Assembly (NCBI GenBank): GCA_029781855.1
Contig: JAKOVX010000055.1
Location: forward strand, 1 to 43,330
From: Acidobacteriota bacterium
GTDB lineage: Bacteria > Acidobacteriota > Blastocatellia > Pyrinomonadales > Pyrinomonadaceae
Length of the DNA stretch: 43,330 nt
Reading direction: 5' to 3'
In this document: positions 1 through 7,749 of the stretch, one piece after another
How the letters are laid out: every line of letters starts with the position of its first letter
How positions within the stretch are numbered: position 1 is the first letter of the stretch
The notes under the pieces: model-generated
The model's input: only the letters and a program-made list of their open reading frames with translations
Databases searched by the model: none
What the model was told of the DNA's origin: nothing
Made by a program: the position numbers and the translations under genes

Positions 1-1
1 G

Positions 2-1150
2 ACGACAAACGGCGGCGAAAGCTGGACGACGATCAGCCCCGACATGACGCGCGAGGACCCCGGCACGCCGCCGAACCTCGACGAAGCGACGGCCGCGGAC
101 GCTCCGAAGGACAAACGCCGCGGCGTGATCTACTCGATCGCACCGTCCCCACTGCGGGCATCGACGGTTTGGATCGGCACCGATGACGGGCTGATCCACA
201 AAACTGACGACGACGGAAAAACGTGGACGAACGTCACTCCGCCCGAACTAACCCCGTGGAGCAAGGTCGTGATGCTGATCGCGTCGCATTTCGACGTCAA
301 CGAAGCGTTCGCCGCGATCGACCGGCACCGTCTGACCGACAATGAGCCGTACATTTACCGCACCCGCGACGGCGGCAAGTCGTGGCAGAAAATTACAAAT
401 GGGCTAGCTCCGGGCGTTTATATGCAGAACGTCACTGAGGACACCGTGCGAAAAGGGCTGCTCTTTGCCGGCAGCGAACTGAGTGTTTACGTTTCGTTCG
501 ATGACGGCGACCACTGGCAGCCGCTGCAGCTCAATCTTCCGCACGTTTCGAACCGCGACCTCGCGGTCCACGGCAGCGATCTGATAGTCGCGACGCATGG
601 ACGAGGATTCTGGGTATTGGACGATATTACGCCGCTGAGACAGGTGACCAATGCGGTCGTCGGCTCGGACGCGTTCCTGTTCGAGCCGGAGACGGCATAT
701 AACCTGCCGCAGCCGAGCGAGAATGGCACTCCGCAGCCCCGCGACGAGCCGCTGGCGGAGAATCAGCCGTACGGTGCGATCATCGATTATTACTTGGGTG
801 GAAACGCGAGCGGGCCGGTGACGCTCGAGATACTGAGCCCTGCGGGCGAGGTGCTGAGAAAGTTCTCCAGCGAGGACAAATCGACGCCGGTCGACCCGGA
901 AAAGCTGAATATACCTGCGTTCTGGATCAAATCGCCGCCGATCCTCTCAACGGCCAAGGGCATGCACCGCTGGGTCTGGGACCTGCGGCCGACGCCTCAG
1001 GCCCCGTCAGGCGGCCCGGGCGGAGGAGGAGGTTTCCGACGCGGAGCATCGACCGTTTTGCCCGGCAACTACACGGTCAAACTCACCGCCGGCGGCAAGA
1101 GCTACACGCAGCAATTGATGATAAAGATGGACCCGCGGGTGAAGCCTTAA
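2..1150 (+). CDS. Sortilin/VPS10-like Asp-box (BNR) repeat protein, 3' part
   Basis: The reading frame is open to the left edge, so this is the C-terminal part of a larger protein and the true start lies outside the window. Asp-box signatures (S/T-x-D-x-G-x-x-W) recur: NGGESW at the very edge, DDDGKTW, RDGGKSW and DDGDHW. They are spaced as in beta-propeller blades of sortilin/VPS10-type proteins, often annotated as glycosyl hydrolases. After the propeller comes a region with a FnIII-like or beta-sandwich look and a Gly-rich stretch (GGPGGGGG), ending in a strand-rich tail. Such proteins are usually secreted. The substrate is unknown, and the hydrolase label is by family habit only because no catalytic residues can be assigned here. 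No terminator is visible before the next gene. Confidence 0.8.
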   Translation, partial: TTNGGESWTTISPDMTREDPGTPPNLDEATAADAPKDKRRGVIYSIAPSPLRASTVWIGTDDGLIHKTDDDGKTWTNVTPPELTPWSKVVMLIASHFDVNEAFAAIDRHRLTDNEPYIYRTRDGGKSWQKITNGLAPGVYMQNVTEDTVRKGLLFAGSELSVYVSFDDGDHWQPLQLNLPHVSNRDLAVHGSDLIVATHGRGFWVLDDITPLRQVTNAVVGSDAFLFEPETAYNLPQPSENGTPQPRDEPLAENQPYGAIIDYYLGGNASGPVTLEILSPAGEVLRKFSSEDKSTPVDPEKLNIPAFWIKSPPILSTAKGMHRWVWDLRPTPQAPSGGPGGGGGFRRGASTVLPGNYTVKLTAGGKSYTQQLMIKMDPRVKP

Positions 1151-1179
1151 TATGTCAAATTGTCCATGAATAGTTGCCG

Positions 1180-1680
1180 ATGCGGATGCAGAAAATAGGA
1201 ATCAGAGGTTGGTCCCGCGTGCTAGCGACTATTTTAGCATTGGCCTCGCTCGCAGTTTGCGTTCTTAACTGGAGCGAACTTAGCGGGTTTGAGTACGGAT
1301 ATTTTTACGGTGTGTTTGCTAATCCTCCGAGTAGCGGGTTTTCTGGAGATAGTCCTAATTATTTCCAATCAATCAACATTTGGTATTTTGTTATTGTCAT
1401 TTGTCTCCTCATATACCTAATCGCCAAGCTCTTGAAGCCGCCTGTTGTGTCACTTATTCTGTGCATTTCCGCCCTAAGCGTTAGTGTCTTTCCGTTATGG
1501 AATATGTTGGGTTTCAAATATGAAGTCCTAGAAATGCACAGCCCCTACTATCCTTGGCTGAGTAATTCTATTCAGTTGGACGTGCTATGCGCGGCGGCTA
1601 TTTCGATCACGATTTTCATCGAAGTAATATTATTTATTTCTCGCACGCCTGCTCCCAGTCGACTGGAACTCGGGCGATGA
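1180..1680 (+). CDS. Hypothetical four-helix membrane protein
   Basis: A 166-residue protein that I do not recognise. The first ATG after an upstream TTG was chosen; another ATG lies two codons on, and no good Shine-Dalgarno is visible, so the start is uncertain. Hydrophobic segments near residues 10-30, 67-86, 89-109 and 131-153 suggest four membrane helices. An aromatic, Gly/Ser-rich loop lies between helices 1 and 2. The coding DNA is visibly richer in A/T, with many TTT, ATT and TAT codons, than the GC-leaning neighbours. That fits a recently acquired or fast-evolving gene. It sits between an Asp-box protein and a decayed toxin-antitoxin locus, so this stretch looks like a small accessory patch. 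Codon use and the clean open frame support expression, but no function can be given. Confidence 0.55.
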   Translation: MRMQKIGIRGWSRVLATILALASLAVCVLNWSELSGFEYGYFYGVFANPPSSGFSGDSPNYFQSINIWYFVIVICLLIYLIAKLLKPPVVSLILCISALSVSVFPLWNMLGFKYEVLEMHSPYYPWLSNSIQLDVLCAAAISITIFIEVILFISRTPAPSRLELGR

Positions 1681-1750
1681 ATTCTCAAGACCGGACCTTA
1701 GCGGTACCCGACGTTACTGCAACGGACCCGCATCCAATTCTCATTCCTCA

Positions 1751-1897
1751 CTAGGGGGATTTGATCCGGAATTCAGTTTCGGAGAGCTTACCTGTGGTCT
1801 CGGCGAAGAGAGCTCCGTCGGAGCCTCTTCGCCGCTTTGGGAAATCGGCAGTTTCGATCAGATCGAGGAGCGCCTGCGGCAGTTTTACGATCCTCAT
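1751..1897 (-). pseudogene. Truncated ParE-like toxin remnant
   Basis: The frame starts with an ATG that overlaps the antitoxin stop codon by four bases (ATGA), the usual translational coupling of parDE pairs. Its first 19 residues, MRIVKLPQALLDLIETADF, resemble the N-terminus of ParE/RelE-superfamily toxins, where the first strand is followed by a helix ending in an 'IADY'-like motif. The rest of the roughly 90-100 residue toxin fold is missing. The frame instead runs into a 34-bp palindrome and stops after 48 codons. What is seen is the overlap, the N-terminal similarity and the early stop. That this is a broken toxin is inference. The remaining 48-residue peptide is unlikely to be an active toxin. 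Confidence 0.55.
1801..1834. repeat. Strong palindrome inside the toxin remnant
   Basis: The arms CGGCGAAGAG (1801-1810) and CTCTTCGCCG (1825-1834) are perfect complements. Inside them GCTCCG and CGGAGC also pair, leaving one bulged A and an almost empty loop. No T-run follows on either strand, so it is not a typical Rho-independent terminator. It resembles a REP-like mobile palindrome. It begins exactly where similarity to ParE ends. Confidence 0.7.
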
Positions 1898-2160
1898 TTC
1901 CCAGACTTACGAGCAGCAATGCGGTCTTTTACAATTTTGCGTGCCTCGTCAATGTCAGCCTTGGTGAGCGGCGTAGGCTTACCGCTGGCGTATGCCTCAG
2001 CGATGAGTGTATCGAAACGCGAGTTTTCGAGACGCTGATCGGCGCGGATGAGTTCGCGGACGTATTCGCTGATCGTGCCGTAGCCTTCGGTTGCGATCTT
2101 GTTCTCGACAAACTGTCGCATCGAATCGGGCAATGAAATGTTTAACGTTGAGGTTGCCAT
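1894..2160 (-). CDS. parD: ParD-type antitoxin (ribbon-helix-helix)
   Basis: This 88-residue protein has the ParD-family layout. An N-terminal ribbon-helix-helix DNA-binding strand (TSTLNISLPDSMRQFVENK) is followed by helices with the typical GYGTISEYVRELIRADQ motif. A charged C-terminal tail (about residues 50-88) would wrap the cognate toxin. ParD proteins neutralise ParE gyrase-poisoning toxins and repress their own operon. The toxin frame that should follow overlaps the stop codon but is truncated, so the antitoxin is effectively an orphan here. It could still act as a repressor or neutralise a related toxin elsewhere. A promoter with an internal palindrome lies just upstream at 2183-2210, giving a very short leader. 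GGGAG about 12 bases before the ATG is the only ribosome-binding candidate. Confidence 0.85.
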   Translation of the reverse strand: MATSTLNISLPDSMRQFVENKIATEGYGTISEYVRELIRADQRLENSRFDTLIAEAYASGKPTPLTKADIDEARKIVKDRIAARKSGK

Positions 2161-2182
2161 GGCCTGAAACTACTCCCATGAC

Positions 2183-2210
2183 ATACTATCAAAATAACAA
2201 TAATTGTTAA
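2183..2210 (-). promoter_or_regulatory. parD promoter with autoregulatory-type palindrome
   Basis: On the minus strand TTAACA (2205-2210) and TAGTAT (2183-2188) are separated by 16 bases, a plausible sigma-70 promoter ending about 22 bases before the parD start. The spacer and -35 box contain the perfect dyad TAACAATAATTGTTA (2195-2209). RHH antitoxins typically bind such dyads within their own promoters. That ParD binds here is inference. Confidence 0.55.
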
Positions 2211-2283
2211 AGAGTAATATTTTATGGCAAGCAGATGCGTTCGATCATTGACCCGAGACACCGGGAGCCCGCCTTACATTCGC

Positions 2284-2307
2284 AGCCCACATCTAAATAT
2301 GTGGGCT
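2284..2307. repeat. Intergenic hairpin downstream of the tricorn homologue
   Basis: AGCCCACAT (2284-2292) and ATGTGGGCT (2299-2307) form a perfect 9-bp stem with a six-base loop. It lies between the 3' end of the protease gene and the parD promoter. There is no T-run in the protease gene's direction, so it is a weak terminator candidate. It could be an mRNA 3'-end stabiliser or a dispersed intergenic palindrome. Confidence 0.5.
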
Positions 2308-2338
2308 ACCGGCAAATTACCAACCGGAATGTGAGCAA

Positions 2339-5300
2339 TTACGGCTTTCCGAGGCCCGTGTTCTTTTGGTAATTTGGATATGCCGGGCGTTTGTACTCTT
2401 TCGGCGGAGTTTTCTTCAACTCGCCGAGAAGCCATTCGACTGCGCGTTCGAGTTGCGGGTCGTGTCCGGCACGCCACGCTGCCGGATCGAACTCGACCTC
2501 GATGTCGGGTGCGACGCCGTTGTTTTCGACCTCCCACTCGCCGTTAAGGCCGTAAACCGCACCGTTCGGGGCCGTCACCGAACCGCCGTCCATAAGCGTG
2601 GGTATTCGCGAAGCCGCGATAAGTCCGCCCCACGTGCGTTTACCGATCAACGCGCCGGTCTTGGCTTTTCTAAAGAACCACGGCATCGCGTCGCCGCCCG
2701 AGCCAGCCAACTCATTTATCAGCATTGCCTTTGGCCCGTAAATGCCGCCTGCGGGCACATTCCAGTCCTTGCCGTCGCGAAACGCGATCCGTGCCAGTAA
2801 TTGCCGGTTAAGGTACTCAATGACATAGTCGGCGAGCAGCCCGCCGCCGTTGAAGCGCTCGTCGATGACGGCTCCCTGCTTATTGGTCTGGGCGAAGAAA
2901 TACCGGTTAAAGCTCGCGTAACCGCCGCCTCCGGTGTCGGGAATGTAAACGTAGCCGAGCTTGCCGCCGCTGAGCCGGTCAACCGTTCGGCGGTTATCCT
3001 CGATCCAGGCAAGGTTCCGCAGTCCGCGCTCGTTTCCGGTCGGCACAACATCAAGTTCTCGCGAGCCGGTGCCGTCCGGGTTCGGGCCGACCTTGATCAT
3101 TACCTGTTTGCCGGCCGTGCTCTCGAAGAACCTGTAAACATTGTCCGAAGCCTTTACTTCCCTGCCGTTGACGGCAAGCAGATATTCACCGGCCTTGACG
3201 TTGACCGCGGGTGCCGTCAGCGGGGCACGAAGCTGCGGGTTCCAGTTCTCGCCGTTGTAAACACGTGCGAACCGATACCGTCCGTTCTCGATCTTGTAAT
3301 CGGCGCCAAGCAGGCCGCCGGGCACGGCATTCGGCCGCGGCTGGTCGCCGCCGCTGATGAACATATGGCCGATGGAAATGTTGTTGAGCATCTCGCGGAA
3401 GAGATAATTAAGGTCGTCGCGATGCTGGACAGCCGCAAGATAGGGCTCGTAGAGCTTTTTGGCCTTTGCGATATCCAATCCGTGCGTGCCCGGATCGTAA
3501 AGGAAATCACGCTCGCCCCGCCAGATCTCGTCGAACATCTGTTTCCATTCGGCGCGCGGCTCGACATAGACCTCCATGTCGCCGGTCTTGACGACGCCTT
3601 CGCCGGGACGCGCCGGCTGCGTCGTCGAGATGATGTTCCACATCGGTCCCGAACGGAAAAGCATCTTCTCGCCATTCGCCGAAACGTTGAATCCGTTGAT
3701 CCCGGTTTTGACTTCTTCAAGCTTGCGCTTTTCGACGTCGTATTTATGCAGCGTCACTCCAGGAGGCCCGCCTTGAGCCTGAGGCACCTCGGTGATGAAC
3801 AGCGTCCCTGCCTTGCCGGGATAAAGGCCGTTGTAATTTCGGGCCGGAATTGCCGGGATCGCGACAACACGCTGATCGATGCCGTCGAGGTCGATCTTCG
3901 TCGTCTCGGCATCTTTCTTAGGAGCTGGCGGGCCTTTAGGACCGGGCGTTTCAACGGCGTCGGGTTTCTTGTCAGTTTGGACCTTTTCCTCGTCGCTTTC
4001 CGGTGCGAGCGGCGACGGCAGATCATTCCGAAGAACGATCGCATAGACGCTGCGGGTCGACCGGTGATCGACTCCGGTCAGGTCGGCAAAGCTGATCGAC
4101 TGAGCGACGTCGGTGCTCGCGGTAAAGAAGATGTATTTGCCGCTCTTATCAAAAACGGCGTAACGGGCATCGCCGAGCCCGTCCGTGATCTGCGACGGCT
4201 GGCCCTTTTCGAGCGAAAATAGGAAAACGGCGCGCAGCCGGTTGTCGAGCTGGCGGACGTACGTGATCCACTTGCTGTCGGGCGACCATGACGGCTCAAG
4301 CACATCGTCGAGAGTGCCGTAGATATTGGTGTCGACCTTGGTATTGGCTCCTGTATCGATGTCGACATACCAGAGATTCAGGTGGTTATCGGTGTACGCG
4401 ACCTTCTTGCTGTCGGGCGACCAGGTCGGCGACCGGTAAAACGCCGGCGAATTGCCAAGCGTGAGCTTTTTGACGTCGCCCATGCCGGTCTGATCGCGAA
4501 GGTGGAGCGTGTATTCGCCCGATTCGTCCGAAAAATACGCGATCCAGCGTCCATCGGGTGACCACGCCGGGTCGCGTTCCATAACGTTGGTCGTATTCGT
4601 CAGGTTGCGTGCGTCGCCCTTATCAGCCGGGACCGAAAGGATCTCGCCGCGGGCCTCGAAAAGCGCACGAACGCCGGTCGGCGAAATTGCCGCGTTCGCG
4701 ATACGCGTACCGACCTTTTCAAAATGCGGGCGGACGCCGGGAAAATCGCCGGCGACGTGAATATCGACCTTTTTCGGGCTTTTTGAGCCGGGCTCGAGCG
4801 TGTAGATCGTGCCGAACTGTTCGTAGACGATCGAACCGCCGCCGGCCGACGCGTATTTGATATCGAGCCCTTTGTTATCGACGACCTGCTCGACCTTTTT
4901 GGTTTTGGTGTCGTACGAAAAAAGCGTCACGACCTCGTTGTTTCGGTCGGACAGAAAGTAGATACGGTCGCCGATCCACATCGGGCATTTATCGTTGGAA
5001 TTGACGCGTGGCAGTTTTTCGATCGAAGAATCCGAGAGCTTTGCGACCCATATCGGTTGTGCCTGGCCGCCGTGATAGTGTTTCCAGTCGCCCTGCCACT
5101 GCGACAGCGGTTCGTAGGCGATCGACTGGCCGTCGGGCGAAAACCACCCGCGCTGAGCCATCGGGAGCGGAACCTCTGCCGGCAGGCCGCCGCCTTGAAC
5201 GGGAACGGTGAAAAGCCGCATGTAGCGGGAATTGCTGTTCCGGTCCGAGGCAAACAGAACGCTCTTGCCGTCGGGCGTCCAGCCCGAAGCAAGGTCGTCC

Positions 5301-5635
5301 GCCGGATGATACGTGAGTCGCGTCGGGACGCCGCCCGCCGCAGGCACCACGTAAACGTCGGTGTTGCCGTCGTATTCGCCGGTAAATGCTATCCAATCGC
5401 CGTCGGGCGAGAAATACGGGTCGGACTCGATACCGACGCCGGTCGTCAATCGCCTCGCATCGCCGCCGCCCTTTGGCACGACCCAAAGGTCGCCGGCGTA
5501 GGAGAAGGCTATTTCGTTCTTGCTGATAGTTGGCTTCCGATACAAGGTCGGAACACCCGTCTGGGCAAATGCCGCCATCGAAGACACGAGCAGAACGACA
5601 AACGTAAACGCAAATCGACGGACTTTGATATTCAT
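2339..5635 (-). CDS. Tricorn-type protease homologue (S41 family)
   Basis: The 1098-residue protein starts at MNIKVRRFAF, where a Sec signal peptide ends near AFAQ. The open frame extends 22 codons further upstream, but that part lacks signal character. The order fits bacterial tricorn homologues. A WD40/PD40 beta-propeller region (about 30-330) carries repeated FSPDG and WSPDG motifs, and a second propeller lies at about 340-540. A Pro/Lys-rich linker (about 560-590) and a helical core with His757 (SIGHMF) follow. Then come a PDZ-like segment (about 830-900) and the S41 catalytic region with nucleophile Ser979 in GSGGD, plus a Glu in WEVENNG (about 1035-1037) matching the tricorn charge-relay Glu. 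In archaea tricorn degrades proteasome-derived peptides in the cytosol. The signal peptide implies that this one works in the periplasm or is secreted. It is probably monocistronic. Confidence 0.9.
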   Translation of the reverse strand: MNIKVRRFAFTFVVLLVSSMAAFAQTGVPTLYRKPTISKNEIAFSYAGDLWVVPKGGGDARRLTTGVGIESDPYFSPDGDWIAFTGEYDGNTDVYVVPAAGGVPTRLTYHPADDLASGWTPDGKSVLFASDRNSNSRYMRLFTVPVQGGGLPAEVPLPMAQRGWFSPDGQSIAYEPLSQWQGDWKHYHGGQAQPIWVAKLSDSSIEKLPRVNSNDKCPMWIGDRIYFLSDRNNEVVTLFSYDTKTKKVEQVVDNKGLDIKYASAGGGSIVYEQFGTIYTLEPGSKSPKKVDIHVAGDFPGVRPHFEKVGTRIANAAISPTGVRALFEARGEILSVPADKGDARNLTNTTNVMERDPAWSPDGRWIAYFSDESGEYTLHLRDQTGMGDVKKLTLGNSPAFYRSPTWSPDSKKVAYTDNHLNLWYVDIDTGANTKVDTNIYGTLDDVLEPSWSPDSKWITYVRQLDNRLRAVFLFSLEKGQPSQITDGLGDARYAVFDKSGKYIFFTASTDVAQSISFADLTGVDHRSTRSVYAIVLRNDLPSPLAPESDEEKVQTDKKPDAVETPGPKGPPAPKKDAETTKIDLDGIDQRVVAIPAIPARNYNGLYPGKAGTLFITEVPQAQGGPPGVTLHKYDVEKRKLEEVKTGINGFNVSANGEKMLFRSGPMWNIISTTQPARPGEGVVKTGDMEVYVEPRAEWKQMFDEIWRGERDFLYDPGTHGLDIAKAKKLYEPYLAAVQHRDDLNYLFREMLNNISIGHMFISGGDQPRPNAVPGGLLGADYKIENGRYRFARVYNGENWNPQLRAPLTAPAVNVKAGEYLLAVNGREVKASDNVYRFFESTAGKQVMIKVGPNPDGTGSRELDVVPTGNERGLRNLAWIEDNRRTVDRLSGGKLGYVYIPDTGGGGYASFNRYFFAQTNKQGAVIDERFNGGGLLADYVIEYLNRQLLARIAFRDGKDWNVPAGGIYGPKAMLINELAGSGGDAMPWFFRKAKTGALIGKRTWGGLIAASRIPTLMDGGSVTAPNGAVYGLNGEWEVENNGVAPDIEVEFDPAAWRAGHDPQLERAVEWLLGELKKTPPKEYKRPAYPNYQKNTGLGKP

Positions 5636-5672
5636 ATTGCTCTTTTCGGAATGAACTGAGTTAGTGATACGT

Positions 5673-5701
5673 AATATAGATGTTTCAAGTTGCAAGCGCA
5701 A
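5673..5701 (-). promoter_or_regulatory. Candidate promoter of the tricorn homologue
   Basis: Minus-strand TTGCGC (5696-5701) and TATATT (5673-5678) are separated by 17 bases, about 38 bases before the chosen ATG. The -10 box is good and the -35 box weak. Its position supports the internal start at 5635, because the longer open frame would begin upstream of this promoter's start site. Confidence 0.35.
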
Positions 5702-5747
5702 ACACCCGCGGAAAGCAGCCGGGACCTTAGAAGAAATCGCGAGAATA

Positions 5748-7661
5748 CTAGCCTAACTCGCTCGCGGCGCTTTCCCATTCCTCGTAGAGAGATTTGATCC
5801 GGGACTCGGTTTCGGTGAGTTTGTTTGTCACTTCGGCAAGCCGGGCGTAGTCGGAGGCGACCTTTGGGTCGGACATCTGTTTTGTGAGATCGGCGGCTTT
5901 GGCTTCGAGAGTGGGAATCTCGGATTCGATCTGCTTGATGCGCTTTTCGAGTTGGTTGCGTTGATTCTTCGACAAGTGATCAGTGGTAAGTGATGGGTGA
6001 TGAGTTTCGGAACCCTTACTTGCCTGCGGGCTACTTACACCTGACGGGCTGCTGACGCCGGTCGCCTGGGCGGCGGCTTTCCAATCGTGAAACTCCGTGT
6101 AGTTGCCGGCAAAATCGAGAACGCGGCCGTCGGATTCGAACGAGAGCATCTGGGTGGCGATCTTGTCGAGGAAAAAGCGGTCGTGGCTGACGACGATGAT
6201 CGTGCCGTCATATTCCTCAAGCGCCGATTCGAGAGCCTCGCGGGCCGGAATGTCGAGGTGATTGGTCGGCTCGTCGAGGACGAGGACGTTCTTCTGTGAG
6301 TAGATCAGTTTCGCAAGTGCGAGGCGTCCCTTTTCACCGCCGGACAGAGCTGAGACGGGCTTGAAAACGTCTTCGCCCATGAAGAGGAACTTGGCCAAGA
6401 AACCACGCAGCGTGTTGTTATCAGCCATCGGAGCGACACGCCGCAATTCCTGGATGACCTCATTACGGGGTTCGAGGCCCTCGAGATTTTGCGAGTAATA
6501 GCCGATATTCGTCTTGGTGCCCCAGTGGAGCTTGCCTTCGAGTTCGCGGATGTTGCCGAGGAGCGTCTTGAGCAGCGTCGTCTTGCCCGTACCGTTGCCG
6601 CCGATGACGCCGAGAGCGTCGCCGCGATGAAGCGAGAAATTGATCTTGTGGCCGAGCACGCGCGTTTCGTAGCCGATCGTCAGGTCCTCGGCGGTCAGCA
6701 CGTTGTTGCCCGTTCGCTCGACCTGACGGAGTCCAAAATTACCACCCGATTTTTCACTGTGGACGGCTTCGATCCGCTCCATCCGTGCGAGCAAGGTGCG
6801 GCGTGATTTTGCCTGCTTGGTCTTTTGCCCCTCGAGGTTGCGGCGTATGAAATCCTCGGTCTTCGCGATCATCGCCTGCTGATTTTCGTACTCGCGAAGC
6901 TGCTGTTCGCGGCGGAGTTCGCGTTCCTCGAGATAGGTCGAATAATTGCCTTTGTACGTGACCGCCTGGCCGCGGTCCATCTCGATGACGCGGTTGGTCG
7001 TGCGGTCGAGGAAATAACGGTCGTGGCTGATGACGACGTACGTGCGGTCGTATTCCTTGAGAAATTCCTCGAGCCACTCAACTGCGTCGACATCGAGGTG
7101 GTTGGTCGGCTCATCGAGCAGCATCACGTCGGCGGACGAAAGCAGCAAGCGGACCATACCGAGGCGGTTTTTCTGTCCGCCCGATAGTTTGCGGACGTCG
7201 TGCTCCCACATTTCACGAGGAAAACCCATTCCGAGGAGCACGGATTCGGCACGAGCGGCGTATGAAAATCCGTCTGCGTGTTCGAAAGCCGTCTGCAGAT
7301 CGGCGTATTTGTGGAGCACGGCTTCGGAGTGGTCGGTCTCCATCACCTTCTCGAGTGCACGCATTTCCGCCTCCATGTCGTGGATCTCCTTGAACGCAGA
7401 GAGAGCCGCCGTATGAACGGTCTCGGCGTTGCCGAAGTCGACGTGCTGATCGAGCAGCCCGAGCTTGAGGCCGTTCATCTTGATGACGTCGCCCTCGTCC
7501 GGAGCTTCCTGGCCGGTGATCATACGGAAAACGGTTGTCTTGCCGGCACCATTGCGGCCGACAAGCCCGACCTTTTCATTCGGGTTGACCTGGAACGAGA
7601 CGCCCTTGAGGATCTCGGTCCCGCCGTAAGATTTCCAGACATTTGAGAGGCGAAAGAGCAT
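5748..7661 (-). CDS. ABC-F family ATPase (Uup/EttA-like)
   Basis: A 637-residue soluble protein with two ABC ATPase domains and no membrane segments, which defines the ABC-F group of ribosome-associated translation factors. Domain 1 has Walker A GRNGAGKT (35-42), signature LSGGQ (159-163) and Walker B LLDEP (181-185). Domain 2 has Walker A GGNGTGKT (354-361), signature LSGGE (439-443) and Walker B VLDEP (461-465). The highly charged linker between them (about 243-300, with LEERELRREQQ) corresponds to the tRNA-interaction motif. A C-terminal coiled coil (about 565-637) resembles Uup. A low-complexity Ser/Thr/His insert (about 525-560) separates domain 2 from the coiled coil and looks like repeat-derived DNA read through. 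The exact subfamily and any antibiotic-resistance role cannot be decided from sequence alone. Confidence 0.9.
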   Translation of the reverse strand: MLFRLSNVWKSYGGTEILKGVSFQVNPNEKVGLVGRNGAGKTTVFRMITGQEAPDEGDVIKMNGLKLGLLDQHVDFGNAETVHTAALSAFKEIHDMEAEMRALEKVMETDHSEAVLHKYADLQTAFEHADGFSYAARAESVLLGMGFPREMWEHDVRKLSGGQKNRLGMVRLLLSSADVMLLDEPTNHLDVDAVEWLEEFLKEYDRTYVVISHDRYFLDRTTNRVIEMDRGQAVTYKGNYSTYLEERELRREQQLREYENQQAMIAKTEDFIRRNLEGQKTKQAKSRRTLLARMERIEAVHSEKSGGNFGLRQVERTGNNVLTAEDLTIGYETRVLGHKINFSLHRGDALGVIGGNGTGKTTLLKTLLGNIRELEGKLHWGTKTNIGYYSQNLEGLEPRNEVIQELRRVAPMADNNTLRGFLAKFLFMGEDVFKPVSALSGGEKGRLALAKLIYSQKNVLVLDEPTNHLDIPAREALESALEEYDGTIIVVSHDRFFLDKIATQMLSFESDGRVLDFAGNYTEFHDWKAAAQATGVSSPSGVSSPQASKGSETHHPSLTTDHLSKNQRNQLEKRIKQIESEIPTLEAKAADLTKQMSDPKVASDYARLAEVTNKLTETESRIKSLYEEWESAASELG

Positions 7662-7689
7662 GGGTCAAAAGTGAAAAAGTAAATTGAAA

Positions 7690-7727
7690 AAGGTAAAAGG
7701 CAAAAAAGTGCTTTTGCCTTTCACCTT
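7690..7727. terminator. Hairpin between the PpiC lipoprotein and ABC-F genes
   Basis: The arms AAGGTAAAAGGCAAAA and TTTTGCCTTTCACCTT pair with one mismatch around a six-base loop. Both minus-strand genes flank it. The A/T-rich arms could serve as a weak terminator or attenuator for the upstream lipoprotein gene. The same sequence type (runs of TTTTGCCTTT) is also common in repeat-like intergenic DNA, so function is uncertain. Confidence 0.4.
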
Positions 7728-7749
7728 ATCTTGCCTTTCGAACGACGAA

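Noticed and set aside
2801..4222. Plus-strand open frame of 473 codons
   Set aside because: It lies wholly antisense to the tricorn homologue, whose domains and catalytic residues are clear. The antisense product has no recognisable motif and arises from the GC-biased third positions.
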